From DATAWZ01 sp036266975 (GTDB lineage Bacteria > Actinomycetota > Thermoleophilia > Solirubrobacterales > Solirubrobacteraceae), in NCBI GenBank assembly GCA_036266975.1, contig DATAWZ010000144.1, positions 1 through 50,788 on the forward strand: DNA of 50,788 nucleotides, read 5' to 3'. Both the position numbers and the translations under genes were made by a program. A model generated the notes under the pieces. It had not been told where the DNA came from. It saw only the letters and a program-made list of their open reading frames with translations, and ran no database searches. Numbering within the stretch: position 1 is the stretch's first letter; each line of letters begins with the position of its first letter. This document shows, one piece after another, positions 25,100 through 33,907 of the stretch.

Positions 25100-26827
25100 T
25101 CAGTGCCCGACCCGCGTCGCCCCGGCGGGCACCGGGATGTCCGCGGCCGAACCCGACCGGGTGACGCCGGTGCGCCGCTCGACCTCGCGGCGGATGTCCT
25201 TCATCGGCTCGACCGAGCGCACGCGCGGAACCACATCGAAGTTGTTCACCGGCGGCGGCGAGGTCGTGAACCACTCGAGCGTGTTGCCCTTCCACGGATC
25301 CGGGCCGGCGTTGGCGCCCTTGCGCAGGCTGATGACCACGTTGATCACCGTGAGCAGCACACCGAAGGCCAGGACGAAGGAGCCGACCGTGGAGATCATG
25401 TTGTAGAGCGCGAGGTGCCCGTAGTTGCGGTACTGGTACACCCGCCGCGGCATTCCGTCCAGTCCCAGCGAGTGCTGGATCAGGAAGGTCAGCAGGGTGC
25501 CGACGAACATGAACCCGAACGAGGCCTTGCCCAGGCTCTCGGAGAGCATGCGGCCGCTCATCTTCGGGAACCAGTAATAGATCCCGGCGAAGATGGTGAA
25601 CACGGCGCCGCCGACGAGCACGAAGTGGATGTGGGCGACGACGTAGTAGGTGTCGTTCAGCTGCCAGTCGACGGGGAACTCGGCCAGGAAGATGCCCGAG
25701 ATGCCGCCGATGGTGAACAGCGCGATGAAGCCCACGCAGAACAGCAGCGCGGTTCGGAACTCGATCGCCCCCTGCCACAGGGTGGCTATCCAGTTGAAGA
25801 TCTTCACTCCCGTCGGCACGGCGATCAGGAACGAGCTGATCATCACGAAGATCAGCACGACCAGCGGGCTCGGGGTGGCGAACATGTGGTGCGCCCAGGT
25901 GAGGAAGCCGAGGAAGGCGATGCACACCGTGGCGGCGGCGATCGCCCGGTAGCCGAAGATCGGCTTGCGGCTGAAGACGGGTAAGATCTCCGACACGATC
26001 CCGAAGCCGGGCAAGACCATCACGTACACCTCTGGGTGCCCGAAGAACCAGAACAGGTGCTGCCAGAGCAACGCAGAGCCGCCGTTGCTGGGATCGAAGA
26101 AGTGGGTGCCGAAGTGGCGATCGGTGAGGAGCATCGTCACCGCGGCGGCGATGACCGGCAGCGCGACGATGAGCAGGATCGAGTAAGTGAGGATGCCCCA
26201 AACGAACAGGGGCAGACGCCCCCAGCTCATGCCCGGCGCCCGCATGTTGGCGATCGTCGCGTAGAAGTTGATCGAGCCGACCAGCGAGGACAGGCCGGTG
26301 AGGTGGATCAGGTAGATCCACGCGTCCTGGCCGCCCGCGGGCGAGTACACGATCGAGGAGAGCGGGACGTAGCTGGACCAGCCGGCCTCCGGCGGGGTCC
26401 AGAACAGCGAGGCGTAGAAGACGATTCCGCCGGCGAGGAACAGCCAGTAGGAGAGCGCGTTCAGGCGCGGGAAGGCCATGTCGCGCGCGCCGATCATCAG
26501 CGGCAGGAAGTAGTTGCCCAAGCCCGCCATCATCGGCACGACGAAGAGGAAGATCATCGTCGTGCCGTGCAGGGTGAAGAGCTGGTTGTAGACCTCGGGC
26601 TTGACCAGCGTGTTATCCGGAACGGCCAGCTGCAGGCGCATCATCAGCGCCTCGACGCCGCCGATGATGAAGAAGAAGAACGTCGTGACGATGTAGAGGA
26701 TTCCGATCCGCTTGTGATCGGTCGTCGTCAGCCAGCTGTACCAGCCGGTCGGCTCGCGCTCGACCTTGTCCGCCACGATCTGAGGGACGGGGCGCAGTGC
26801 GCTGCGGCTTGCTGTTGAGATGGCCAT
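25100..26827 (-). CDS. coxA1: Cytochrome c oxidase subunit I, type A1 heme-copper oxidase
   Basis: 575 residues with the full subunit I pattern. Heme a ligands are His87 (TLHGT) and His401, heme a3 ligand His399 (HIHFVLVGG). CuB ligands are His264 in GHPEVY (263-268, cross-linked Tyr268), His313 and His314 (WAHHMF). The Glu in GHPEVY marks the A1 subfamily. Asp116 and Lys342 sit where the D- and K-channel residues are expected. GGAGA precedes the ATG. It lies 28 bases after coxB1 and before ctaB. It reduces oxygen to water and pumps protons. Confidence 0.96.
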   Translation of the reverse strand: MAISTASRSALRPVPQIVADKVEREPTGWYSWLTTTDHKRIGILYIVTTFFFFIIGGVEALMMRLQLAVPDNTLVKPEVYNQLFTLHGTTMIFLFVVPMMAGLGNYFLPLMIGARDMAFPRLNALSYWLFLAGGIVFYASLFWTPPEAGWSSYVPLSSIVYSPAGGQDAWIYLIHLTGLSSLVGSINFYATIANMRAPGMSWGRLPLFVWGILTYSILLIVALPVIAAAVTMLLTDRHFGTHFFDPSNGGSALLWQHLFWFFGHPEVYVMVLPGFGIVSEILPVFSRKPIFGYRAIAAATVCIAFLGFLTWAHHMFATPSPLVVLIFVMISSFLIAVPTGVKIFNWIATLWQGAIEFRTALLFCVGFIALFTIGGISGIFLAEFPVDWQLNDTYYVVAHIHFVLVGGAVFTIFAGIYYWFPKMSGRMLSESLGKASFGFMFVGTLLTFLIQHSLGLDGMPRRVYQYRNYGHLALYNMISTVGSFVLAFGVLLTVINVVISLRKGANAGPDPWKGNTLEWFTTSPPPVNNFDVVPRVRSVEPMKDIRREVERRTGVTRSGSAADIPVPAGATRVGH

Positions 26828-26855
26828 CGGTCTCCTCAGCTCTCAGGACGAGCGA

Positions 26856-27812
26856 TCATGGGTTCTCCACCGCCGAGGCGCCGGTCTGGCTGTTGAGGTT
26901 GGTGCGGGCGGCCGCCGCGGCCGCGTCGGCGGCGGCGATGTTCCTCTCCAGGTTGGACAGCCACTGGTCGAACTGGGCGGGCGGCACCGCCGTGACCTGG
27001 GCGATCATCGCGGCGTGCAGGCGTCCGCAGATCTCGGCGCACTGCCCGCGGTAGACCCCGGGCTTGTCGATCTTGAACCAGGTGTAGTTGCTCAACCCGG
27101 GTACGGCCTGGAACTTGCCGCCGAGCTGGGGGATCCACCAGGAGTGCACGACGTCGAGGCTCTGGATGTTGAGCGTGACCGTCGTGTTGGTGGGCACGAC
27201 CATGTCCTCGTAGGTGTAGGGCTGGCCGAGCAGGTCCGGGTTGGACGTCTTCAGGAACGTGCCCGGATAGACGTACTGCCAGATGAACTGCCGGCCGATG
27301 ACCTTGATGCTCAGCGACTTGCCGTTGGGCGGCAGGCGTTGGTTGCTGGTCGCGTAGAGCGTGTCGCCGTCGGCCGCTGCGGCGAGTGAGTCGCCGCCCG
27401 GGCCGGAGTTGACCGGATCCTGGATCGAGGAGAGCTTGGCGAAGGTGACGATCGCGAGTACCAGCAGGATCGCCGCGGCGCCGAACGTCCAGCCGATCTC
27501 CAGGCGCGTGTTGCCTCGGATCTGGGCGGGCACGGCGCCGCGCCGCGCGCGGAAGCGGACGAGCGTGTAGAAGAGCGTCCCCTCGACGCCGACGAAGATG
27601 ACGATCGCCACATACAGGGTGATCTTGTAGAGGCTGTCGATGTTGTTCGCGTTGGGCGAACCGCCGCTCTGGGGGGTGAAGAGGTCGGCGAATGCGCCGG
27701 GCGCGAAGGCCAGCGCGCCGAGCGCCACGGCCGACAGACAGGCAGCGAGCAGGACGGCGGTCCGACGGGCGTTGGCGGGGCGGCGGCGCAAGGGACGGGG
27801 GATTCTATTCAC
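26856..27812 (-). CDS. coxB1: Cytochrome c oxidase subunit II (CuA), partner of coxA1
   Basis: 318 residues from GTG 27812. A long signal-type N-terminus is followed by two membrane helices (about 62-84 and 110-126). The CuA cupredoxin domain carries His223 (VVHSWW), Cys258, Glu260, Cys262, His266 and Met269 (CAEICGRLHAAM), the standard set. An LLAAC sequence at 21-25 might be a lipobox. The C-terminus has an Ala-rich helix instead of a cytochrome c domain. It starts 30 bases after the crotonase gene and could share its transcript. Confidence 0.94.
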   Translation of the reverse strand: MNRIPRPLRRRPANARRTAVLLAACLSAVALGALAFAPGAFADLFTPQSGGSPNANNIDSLYKITLYVAIVIFVGVEGTLFYTLVRFRARRGAVPAQIRGNTRLEIGWTFGAAAILLVLAIVTFAKLSSIQDPVNSGPGGDSLAAAADGDTLYATSNQRLPPNGKSLSIKVIGRQFIWQYVYPGTFLKTSNPDLLGQPYTYEDMVVPTNTTVTLNIQSLDVVHSWWIPQLGGKFQAVPGLSNYTWFKIDKPGVYRGQCAEICGRLHAAMIAQVTAVPPAQFDQWLSNLERNIAAADAAAAAARTNLNSQTGASAVENP

Positions 27813-27842
27813 GGCTCGCGGCGAGTTGCTTCACGTCTGGGC

Positions 27843-28649
27843 TCAGCGTCCACCGAACGCGGCCTGGCGCTTCTGCAGGAAGGCCATCACGCCCTCGGCG
27901 AAGTCGCCGCTCTCGGCCATCTCCTGCTGGATCATGGACTCGAGCTCGAGCTGCTCGTCCATGCGCTGGAAGAGCCAGTTGTTGAGCTGGCGCTTGGTTC
28001 CCGCGTAGGAGAGGGTCGGGCCGGCGGCCATCCGCTCGGCGAGCGCGAGGGACTGCTCGGCCAGCTCCTCGTCGGGCACTACGCGGTTGACCAGGCCCCA
28101 GTCCAGCGCCTTGGGCGCATACAGGCGCTCGCCGAGCATGGCCAGCTCGGTCGCCCGCGCGAGCCCGATCCGGCTGGGCAGGAGCAGGCTCGAGCCGCCG
28201 TCGGGCACCAGCCCGATGTTGACGAAGGCGAACAGGAAGTAGGCGCTCTCGGCGGCGATGATCAGATCGCAGCTGAGCGCCAGGGAGGCGCCGATCCCCA
28301 CGGTGGCGCCGTGCACGGCGGCGATCACGGGCTTGGGCAGCCGCCGCACCCCGGTCATCACCGCGTGGTAGTGCTCCTGCAGGACGCGGGCGACGTGCGG
28401 GCGCCCACTGTCGGTGACGTATGCGGTGGGGGTCTGCAGATCCGCGCCGGCGGAGAAGCCGCGGCCCGCGCCGCGTACCAGCACCGACCGGACCTCGTCC
28501 TCGCTGCCGCAGTAGTCGAGCAGCGCCCGCAGCTCGTCGCCGAGCTCGGGGATCCAGGCGTTCATCCGATCCGGGCGGTGCAGCTCGATGATCGCGACGC
28601 CACGTTCGACGCTGAAGGCAACGTGCTTGACCGCGGGCGCCGGGCTCAC
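27843..28649 (-). CDS. Enoyl-CoA hydratase/isomerase family protein (crotonase)
   Basis: 268 residues from GTG 28649. That start is fixed by a TAGCAT box 8 bases upstream on the minus strand; a longer open frame would run into the divergent gene. It has crotonase-fold features: the oxyanion-hole segments RGAGRGFSAGADL and AAVHGATVGIGASLALSCDLIIAAE, then FVNIGLVPDGGSS. Asp in VPDGG sits at one usual catalytic position, while the other catalytic Glu of true hydratases is not obvious, so isomerase or another crotonase activity is possible. It lies directly upstream of coxB1. Confidence 0.88.
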   Translation of the reverse strand: MSPAPAVKHVAFSVERGVAIIELHRPDRMNAWIPELGDELRALLDYCGSEDEVRSVLVRGAGRGFSAGADLQTPTAYVTDSGRPHVARVLQEHYHAVMTGVRRLPKPVIAAVHGATVGIGASLALSCDLIIAAESAYFLFAFVNIGLVPDGGSSLLLPSRIGLARATELAMLGERLYAPKALDWGLVNRVVPDEELAEQSLALAERMAAGPTLSYAGTKRQLNNWLFQRMDEQLELESMIQQEMAESGDFAEGVMAFLQKRQAAFGGR

Positions 28650-28657
28650 GGGCGGGG

Positions 28658-28736
28658 ATGCTATATCGCCCGACCGTCCCACGGGCGGCGATGCGATGGA
28701 AATGGGAGAGGGGCCCGGCTCACCCTCTTCTAGCCT
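28658..28736. promoter_or_regulatory. Divergent leaderless promoters, crotonase and PuuD-type genes
   Basis: Within the 94-base gap, TAGCAT on the minus strand (28658-28663) lies 8 bases before the crotonase GTG. TAGCCT on the plus strand (28731-28736) lies 7 bases before the GTG at 28744. Confidence 0.5.
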
Positions 28737-28743
28737 TTCCGGC

Positions 28744-29463
28744 GTGCAACGACCGATCATCGGCATCGCCGCCGCACTCGAGCGCGCGCGTTGGAGCGTG
28801 TGGGACCAGCCCGCGATGCTCACGCCGCGTGCCTACGTGGACGCGGTGCAGCGAGCAGGAGGCATGGCCCTTCTCCTGCCTCCCGATCCTGCGCTGACCG
28901 CCGACCCTAATCCCATCCTCGACCTGCTCGATGGGCTGCTCCTCGCCGGCGGCGCCGACATCGACCCGGCCAGCTACGGGGCCGAGGCCCATCCGTTGAC
29001 CGTCGGCACCGTGCCCGAGCGCGACGCGTTCGAGATCGCGCTGGTGCGCCCCGCGCTGGAGCGCGGGCTGCCGCTGCTCGGGATCTGCCGTGGGATGCAG
29101 CTGATCAACGTCGCCTGCGGGGGGACGCTGCTGCAGCACGTGCCCGAGCGGTTCGGCCACGAGGAGCACCGACGGGTGCTCGGCTCCTTCGACGGGGCCG
29201 AGCACGACGTGCGCCTGCAGCCGGGGTCCCTGGCCGCCCGGGTGGCCGGGGAGGAGCACCACTCGACCAGGTCCCACCACCACCAGGGCATCGAGCGCCT
29301 GGGCCAGGGGCTGGTCATCACCGGGTGGTCGACGCTCGACGAGCTGCCCGAGGCGATCGAGCGGCCCGACCTGGGCTTCGCGCTGGGCGTGCAGTGGCAC
29401 CCCGAGGCCGACGAGCGCAGCCGCGTCGTGGCCGGTCTGGTCCAGGCCGCCGCAGTCTCCTAG
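28744..29463 (+). CDS. Gamma-glutamyl-gamma-aminobutyrate hydrolase family (PuuD-like class I amidotransferase)
   Basis: 239 residues. The nucleophile is Cys115 in GICRGMQLINVACGG, with His219 and Glu221 in GVQWHPEAD completing the triad. The oxyanion region is LLLAGGADIDPASYG. A stretch of histidines (HHSTRSHHHQGI) matches the substrate-side loop of PuuD-type proteins. The family cleaves gamma-glutamyl amide bonds, for example in putrescine or gamma-glutamyl-polyamine degradation. No other polyamine gene is nearby, so the substrate is uncertain. Confidence 0.88.
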   Translation: MQRPIIGIAAALERARWSVWDQPAMLTPRAYVDAVQRAGGMALLLPPDPALTADPNPILDLLDGLLLAGGADIDPASYGAEAHPLTVGTVPERDAFEIALVRPALERGLPLLGICRGMQLINVACGGTLLQHVPERFGHEEHRRVLGSFDGAEHDVRLQPGSLAARVAGEEHHSTRSHHHQGIERLGQGLVITGWSTLDELPEAIERPDLGFALGVQWHPEADERSRVVAGLVQAAAVS

Positions 29464-29479
29464 CGGCCGCTCCCGTCCA

Positions 29480-29485
29480 TATACT
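29480..29485 (+). promoter_or_regulatory. Candidate -10 box, leaderless PAP2-gene transcript
   Basis: TATACT ends 8 bases before the GTG at 29494, just after the PuuD-type stop. Confidence 0.55.
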
Positions 29486-29493
29486 CGCGGCCC

Positions 29494-30504
29494 GTGCGCC
29501 TGGGAGCGATCAGAGCGGCCGCGTGGGCGGCGCTCGGGGTGGGCGTCGCCGCGCCGGTGCTGCGCCGCCGCCTTCCCGCCCCACCGGCGGTCGCCCAGGC
29601 CACGGCGTTCGCGGCGCCCGTCGCGCTCTGCGTGGCGGTCCCGCGCTCGCGGCGGCGCGACGTGGCCACCTGTGCGCTGCAGATGTGGGCCTACCTGGCC
29701 CTGTACAAAACCCCGCATGACGACGCCGCCCAGCAGGCTCGCCAGGTGCGCATCGACTATCCGATCGTGCTCGACCGCGCGCTCGGACTGGGCGAGCTGC
29801 CGACCGTGCGCCTGCAGCGCGCGCTGGCGGAGGCCGATCGCTGGACCGCGCTGGACCGGGTACTGGTGTGGTCGCACTGGACGTGGTTCTTCGTGCCCCA
29901 CGGGACCCTGCTGTACATCATGTTCCGCCACCCTGAGCGCTTCGACCGCGCGGCGGTCATGACCTACGCCGTCTTCGACCTCGGCGCGAGCGTGTACTGG
30001 GTCCTGCCCACCGCGCCGCCGTGGTACGCCGCCACCGTGCAGGGCGAGGTCGCCGACGCGCCCGACCGGGGCGAGGCGCTCGCCGCGCTGGCCGAGCGCG
30101 TGGGCGACCCCGGGCGCCACGGCGCCGATTCGAAGGCCATCCTCGCCGTGCGCCGAATGATGGTCGAGTACGGCGAGCACTTCTGGAAGGAGCGCTGGGG
30201 CCCGCTCTACGAGGTTCTGGGCGGCAATCCCCTGGCCGCCATGCCCTCGTTGCACTTCGCCACGTCGCTGATGGCTGCCCAGCTCCTCTCGGAGTGCGGC
30301 CCGGGGCCTGGAGCGCTCGGCTGGGCCTATGCGCTCACGCTGGGCTTCTCGCTGGTCTACCTCGGCGAGCACTACGTGGTCGATCTGCTCGGCGGCGCGG
30401 CGGTGACGGCCGTCGTGCGCCGCTTCGGTCCTCGGGCCGAGCCGGCGCTGCGGGCGGTCTCCGGCGCGATCGGCCAACTCGAGCGCCTGGCGGCGTCCGG
30501 CTAG
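29494..30504 (+). CDS. PAP2/inositolphosphotransferase-like membrane protein
   Basis: 336 residues with several membrane helices. Near the C-terminus are PAP2 phosphatase signatures: MPSLHFATSLMAA (His254) and LGEHYVVDLLGG (His293, Asp297). The spacing and the long N-terminal membrane part resemble the Aur1/Ipt1-like inositolphosphotransferase branch rather than soluble acid phosphatases. Likely role: transfer or removal of a phosphate-linked head group on a membrane lipid. It is followed after 4 bases by a flippase-like gene, and the pair may act on the same envelope lipid. Confidence 0.8.
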   Translation: MRLGAIRAAAWAALGVGVAAPVLRRRLPAPPAVAQATAFAAPVALCVAVPRSRRRDVATCALQMWAYLALYKTPHDDAAQQARQVRIDYPIVLDRALGLGELPTVRLQRALAEADRWTALDRVLVWSHWTWFFVPHGTLLYIMFRHPERFDRAAVMTYAVFDLGASVYWVLPTAPPWYAATVQGEVADAPDRGEALAALAERVGDPGRHGADSKAILAVRRMMVEYGEHFWKERWGPLYEVLGGNPLAAMPSLHFATSLMAAQLLSECGPGPGALGWAYALTLGFSLVYLGEHYVVDLLGGAAVTAVVRRFGPRAEPALRAVSGAIGQLERLAASG

Positions 30505-30508
30505 CGCC

Positions 30509-31675
30509 GTGGCCGAGGAGCGGGATCGCGCCACGCCCGGCGAGCACCGCCGCCGCCTGACCCTGCGGCGCCCGCACCATGATCCGCGCGACGAGGACAT
30601 GCCGCGCGTGCACATCACGCGCGAGCAGAAGGTCGCGTTGGTCATCTTCACCCTCTCGGCGATCGCCTTCCTGTACTTCGTGCTGCCCAAGCTCGCGGGC
30701 CTGAAGCAGACCTGGCACCGGGTCGAGCGCGGGAAGCCCGGTTGGCTTGCGCTCGGCGCCGGGTTCGAGGTCTGCTCCTTCGTCGGCTACGTGGTCCTGT
30801 TCCGGTGCGTGTTCGTCAGGCGCGAGCGCGAGAGCCCCATCGGCTGGCGGGCGAGCTACGAGATCACGATGGCCGGGCTGGCCGCCACTCGCCTATTCGC
30901 GGCCGGCGGCGCCGGCGGCGTGGCCCTGACCGCGTGGGCGCTGCGGCGCGCGGGCATGGCCGCCCGCATCGTCGCCTGCCGCATGGTCGCCTTCAACATC
31001 CTGCTCTACACCGTCTACATGGGCTCGCTGGTGATCGCCGGCGTGGGCCTGCAGATCGGCCTGTTCCCGGGGGGAGGGTCGTTCGCGATCACGATGATCC
31101 CGGCGATCTTCGGGGTGGTGGCGCTGGCCGTCGTCTATGGAGTGGCGCTCCGCCCGCGGCACGCCGAGCGGGTCTCCCGGCGCCTGGCTCCCGAGCCGCG
31201 GGGCACGCGGGGCCCCGGTCGTCTGCACCGGCTGCTCGTGCGCATCGCGAGCGTGCCGGCGCTGATCCGCAGCGGCTCTGAGACCGCGGTCGAGCTCGCG
31301 CGCGCCCGGGATCCCGGTCTGCTCGGCGCGCCGGCCTGGTGGGGATTCGACATTCTCACGCTGTGGGCGTCGTTTCACGCCTTCGGGCATCCGCCGCCCC
31401 TGACCGTGATCTGGATGGCCTACTTCGTGGGGATGTTCGCGAACCTGTTGCCGATCCCCGGGGGCATCGGCGGTGTCGACGGCGGCATGATCGGCGCGCT
31501 GCTCGCCTTCGGCGTGCACGCCGACCTCGCCGTCGTCTCGGTGCTCGTCTACCGGGGCTTCGCCTTCTGGCTGCCGACGGCGCCGGGCGCGGTGGCCTAC
31601 CTTCAACTGCGGCGCACGGTGCGCCGCTGGCGCGAGCAGGGACTGTCGGTGGAGACCGCGCCTGCGCCGGCGTGA
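30509..31675 (+). CDS. Flippase-like membrane protein (lysylphosphatidylglycerol synthase TM-domain family)
   Basis: 388 residues. A charged N-terminus (about 45 residues, basic and His-containing) precedes 7-8 hydrophobic helices. The late segment ANLLPIPGGIGGVDGGMIGALLAFGV is characteristic of the family, as is the early GLAATRLFAAGGAGGVALTAWALRRAGM. The family includes the transmembrane part of MprF and other putative lipid flippases. There is no attached aminoacyl transferase domain. The GTG at 30509 was chosen for closeness to the previous stop; an ATG at 30599 is possible. Confidence 0.8.
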   Translation: MAEERDRATPGEHRRRLTLRRPHHDPRDEDMPRVHITREQKVALVIFTLSAIAFLYFVLPKLAGLKQTWHRVERGKPGWLALGAGFEVCSFVGYVVLFRCVFVRRERESPIGWRASYEITMAGLAATRLFAAGGAGGVALTAWALRRAGMAARIVACRMVAFNILLYTVYMGSLVIAGVGLQIGLFPGGGSFAITMIPAIFGVVALAVVYGVALRPRHAERVSRRLAPEPRGTRGPGRLHRLLVRIASVPALIRSGSETAVELARARDPGLLGAPAWWGFDILTLWASFHAFGHPPPLTVIWMAYFVGMFANLLPIPGGIGGVDGGMIGALLAFGVHADLAVVSVLVYRGFAFWLPTAPGAVAYLQLRRTVRRWREQGLSVETAPAPA

Positions 31676-31678
31676 CGC

Positions 31679-31699
31679 TATACTTCAGAAAGTAAAGTA
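31679..31699 (+). promoter_or_regulatory. trxB promoter with inverted repeat
   Basis: A -10-like TATACT (31679-31684) overlaps the inverted repeat TACTT-N9-AAGTA (31681-31699). The stretch is clearly AT-richer than its surroundings and lies 31-51 bases before the trxB ATG. A repressor or redox regulator could bind here; which one is unknown. Confidence 0.45.
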
Positions 31700-31729
31700 G
31701 GTGAAATCTACGATGAGCGAGGAGCGCAG

Positions 31730-32740
31730 ATGGCGGACATCGAGAACGTGGTGATCGTCGGCAGCGGGCCGGCCGGCTACACGGCCGCGCTCTACACCGC
31801 GCGCGCCAACCTGCGCCCGGTCGTCGTCGAGGGCTACGCGTGGGGCGGGCTGCTGCAGCAGACGACCGACGTGGAGAACTACCCCGGGTTCCCCGAGGGG
31901 ATCATGGGGCCCGAGATGATGCAGCGTTTCCGCGACCAGGCCGAGCGCTTCGGCGCGCGCCTGATCTCCGACCAGGTCGAGCGCATCGAGCTGGGCAACG
32001 AGCCCGGCGCGGTGCACCGCGTGCACGTCGGCGACGGGACGGTCTTCGAGACGCGCACGGTGATCCTCGCGATGGGCGCCGAGCACAAGAAGCTCGGCGT
32101 GCCCGGTGAGGAGGAGTTCAGCGGACGCGGCGTGAGCTACTGCGCGACGTGCGACGCGGCCTTCTTCAAGGGCGCCCAGACGCTGATCGCGGGCGGCGGC
32201 GACAGCGCCATGGAGGAGGCGATCTTCCTGTCCAAGTTCGCCGAGAAGGTGACGATCGTGCACCGCCGCGACGAGTTCCGCGCGTCGAAGATCATGCTCG
32301 AGCGGGCGCGCGCGCAGCAGAACGTCGAGTTCCTGACGCCGTACGTGGTCCAGGAGCTGCTGTGCGGCGAGAACGGTGCGCTCGGGACCGCGCGTCTGCG
32401 CCACGCCCATACCGGCGAGATCCGCGAGGTCCCGCTCACCGGCCTGTTCATCGCGATCGGCCACGAGCCCCAGTCCGAGCTCGTCGACGATCAGGTTCCG
32501 GTCGACGAGAACGGCTACGTCATCGTGGACGAGCGCTCGACGCGCACGCCCCGGCCCGGCGTGTTCGCGGCCGGCGACCTGGTCGATCACACCTACCGGC
32601 AGGCGATCACCGCGGCCGGCTCGGGCTGCCAGGCGGCACTCGACGCGGAGTGGTATCTGCGCGACACGCCCGAGATCCCGACTCCCGAGGGGATGCCCAC
32701 CGGCGATCTGGCGGAGGCGCAGTGGGCCCCCGGCACGTAG
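31730..32740 (+). CDS. trxB: Thioredoxin reductase
   Basis: 336-residue flavoprotein that reduces thioredoxin with NADPH. The FAD-binding GSGPAGYTAALYTARA is at 11-26 and the redox pair is Cys138/Cys141 in CATCD. The NADPH-binding GGGDSAMEEAIFLSKFA and HRRDEFRASKIM follow, and the C-terminal FAD motif GVFAAGDLVDHTYRQA. GAGGAG lies before the ATG. The protein runs about 20 residues past the usual end. No thioredoxin gene is adjacent; a DUF4232 gene overlaps its last 19 bases. Confidence 0.94.
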   Translation: MADIENVVIVGSGPAGYTAALYTARANLRPVVVEGYAWGGLLQQTTDVENYPGFPEGIMGPEMMQRFRDQAERFGARLISDQVERIELGNEPGAVHRVHVGDGTVFETRTVILAMGAEHKKLGVPGEEEFSGRGVSYCATCDAAFFKGAQTLIAGGGDSAMEEAIFLSKFAEKVTIVHRRDEFRASKIMLERARAQQNVEFLTPYVVQELLCGENGALGTARLRHAHTGEIREVPLTGLFIAIGHEPQSELVDDQVPVDENGYVIVDERSTRTPRPGVFAAGDLVDHTYRQAITAAGSGCQAALDAEWYLRDTPEIPTPEGMPTGDLAEAQWAPGT

Positions 32741-33270
32741 GGGCGCTGCTCGCGGGCGCGCTGCTCGCGGGCGGGCTCGCCGCCTCGGCCGCCGCGTCGA
32801 CACCGACCGCGTCGCGCTGCTCGAGCAGCGTGCTCAGCGTGAAGGCCGGTCAGGGCAGCGGCGCCGCCGGGAGCCTGCAGAGCGAGTTCGCCTTCGTGAA
32901 CCGCGGCTCGCGCGCGTGCACGCTAGAGGGCTATCCGCGGCTGCAGATGCTCAGCGCCTCCGGCCAGGAGATCGCCACCACCAACGAGCACGCGCCCCCG
33001 GGCGCGGACGGGATCAACCGGTCCAAGCTCCTGACGCTCGCGCCCGGTCACGACGCGTGGTTCGCGATCGACTACGCCGACCAGACCGGCTATGGGAACC
33101 TCACCTGCCCGACGGCCGCGAAGGTGCGGTTCACTCCGCCGGGCGTGACCGGGACGGTGACCCTCAGCGGGCAGCACGCTCGGATCTCGCCCTACGGCGG
33201 GACGATCGAGCACCTGCACTGCGGCCTGGTCCAGGTCACACCGGTGACGGCCAAGCCGCCGCTGTCCTAG
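32722..33270 (+). CDS. Secreted DUF4232 domain protein
   Basis: 182 residues from GTG 32722, preceded by GGAGG at 5 bases and overlapping the end of trxB. A signal peptide (LLAGALLAGGLAASAAA) is followed by a domain with the DUF4232 pattern: a Cys near the start (RCSSS), FAFVNRGSRACTLEGYPRLQML, ALG-like Pro/Gly-rich loops, and a paired late Cys (HCGLVQVTPV). DUF4232 proteins are exported actinobacterial proteins of unknown function, often lipoproteins; no lipobox is evident here. Confidence 0.8.
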   Translation: MGPRHVGALLAGALLAGGLAASAAASTPTASRCSSSVLSVKAGQGSGAAGSLQSEFAFVNRGSRACTLEGYPRLQMLSASGQEIATTNEHAPPGADGINRSKLLTLAPGHDAWFAIDYADQTGYGNLTCPTAAKVRFTPPGVTGTVTLSGQHARISPYGGTIEHLHCGLVQVTPVTAKPPLS

Positions 33271-33300
33271 TGGTGCCTCCTTTGCAGGAGGTGCCACTAG
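33267..33300. terminator. Bidirectional hairpin between DUF4232 gene and ogt
   Basis: Arms CTAGTGGTGCCTCCT and AGGAGGTGCCACTAG around a four-base loop. The two apparent mismatches are G-U pairs in RNA, so the 15-pair stem can form on both strands. The genes on either side converge here. Confidence 0.7.
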
Positions 33301-33307
33301 ACCACCA

Positions 33308-33907
33308 CTAGACCGTTTCGAGGTCGAGCAGGTAGCGCTTGCGCTCGAGGCCGCCGGCGTAGCCGCCGAGCGCGCCGCCGCGGCGCAGCACCCGGTGGCA
33401 GGGGACGACGATCGGGATCGGGTTGGCGCCCAGTGCATTGCCCGCGGCGCGCGAGCCGCGTGGGCTGCCGGCGAGCGCGGCCACCTCGGTGTAGGTGAGC
33501 GTCGATCCGTAGGGGATCGCGACCGCGGCCGCGAGCACGCGGCGGCCGAACGGGGCCACCAGCCGCCAGTCGATCGGCGTCTCGAAGTCCTGCCGCCGGC
33601 CGGCGAAGTACTCCTCCAGCTCGCGCCGCACCGGATCCAGGGCGCCCGGCGCCTCGACCAGGCGCGGCGTCACGCGGGAGCACAGGTCGCCGAGCACGCC
33701 GTCGACCTCCTCCTCGGGGAACGCCAGCCGCACGAGCCCCTGCGGTCCCCGCGCGGCCAGCAGCGGGCCGAAGGGGGACTCGACGCTCGCATAGGCGAAC
33801 GCCTCCCCGTCCGCGGCGGCCCGCTCGGCGACGGCGCGCGCGAGCCGCGCGGCCTCGCCGGCCGGTGCCTGCGGTCCGCGCTCGAGCACCTTCTCCACAT
33901 CGCTCAC
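33308..33907 (-). CDS. ogt: Methylated-DNA--protein-cysteine methyltransferase
   Basis: 199 residues from GTG 33907. The active-site Cys170 lies in PIPIVVPCHRVLRRGG and accepts the alkyl group from O6-alkylguanine in a suicide reaction. The DNA-binding helix region IPYGSTLTYTEVAALAGSPRGSRAAGNAL precedes it, and the N-terminal ribonuclease-like domain has SPFGPLLAARGPQGLVRL. The start overlaps the stop of the sigma-factor gene by four bases (GTGA), so the two are translationally coupled. An extra 30 residues precede the usual domain. Confidence 0.93.
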   Translation of the reverse strand: MSDVEKVLERGPQAPAGEAARLARAVAERAAADGEAFAYASVESPFGPLLAARGPQGLVRLAFPEEEVDGVLGDLCSRVTPRLVEAPGALDPVRRELEEYFAGRRQDFETPIDWRLVAPFGRRVLAAAVAIPYGSTLTYTEVAALAGSPRGSRAAGNALGANPIPIVVPCHRVLRRGGALGGYAGGLERKRYLLDLETV

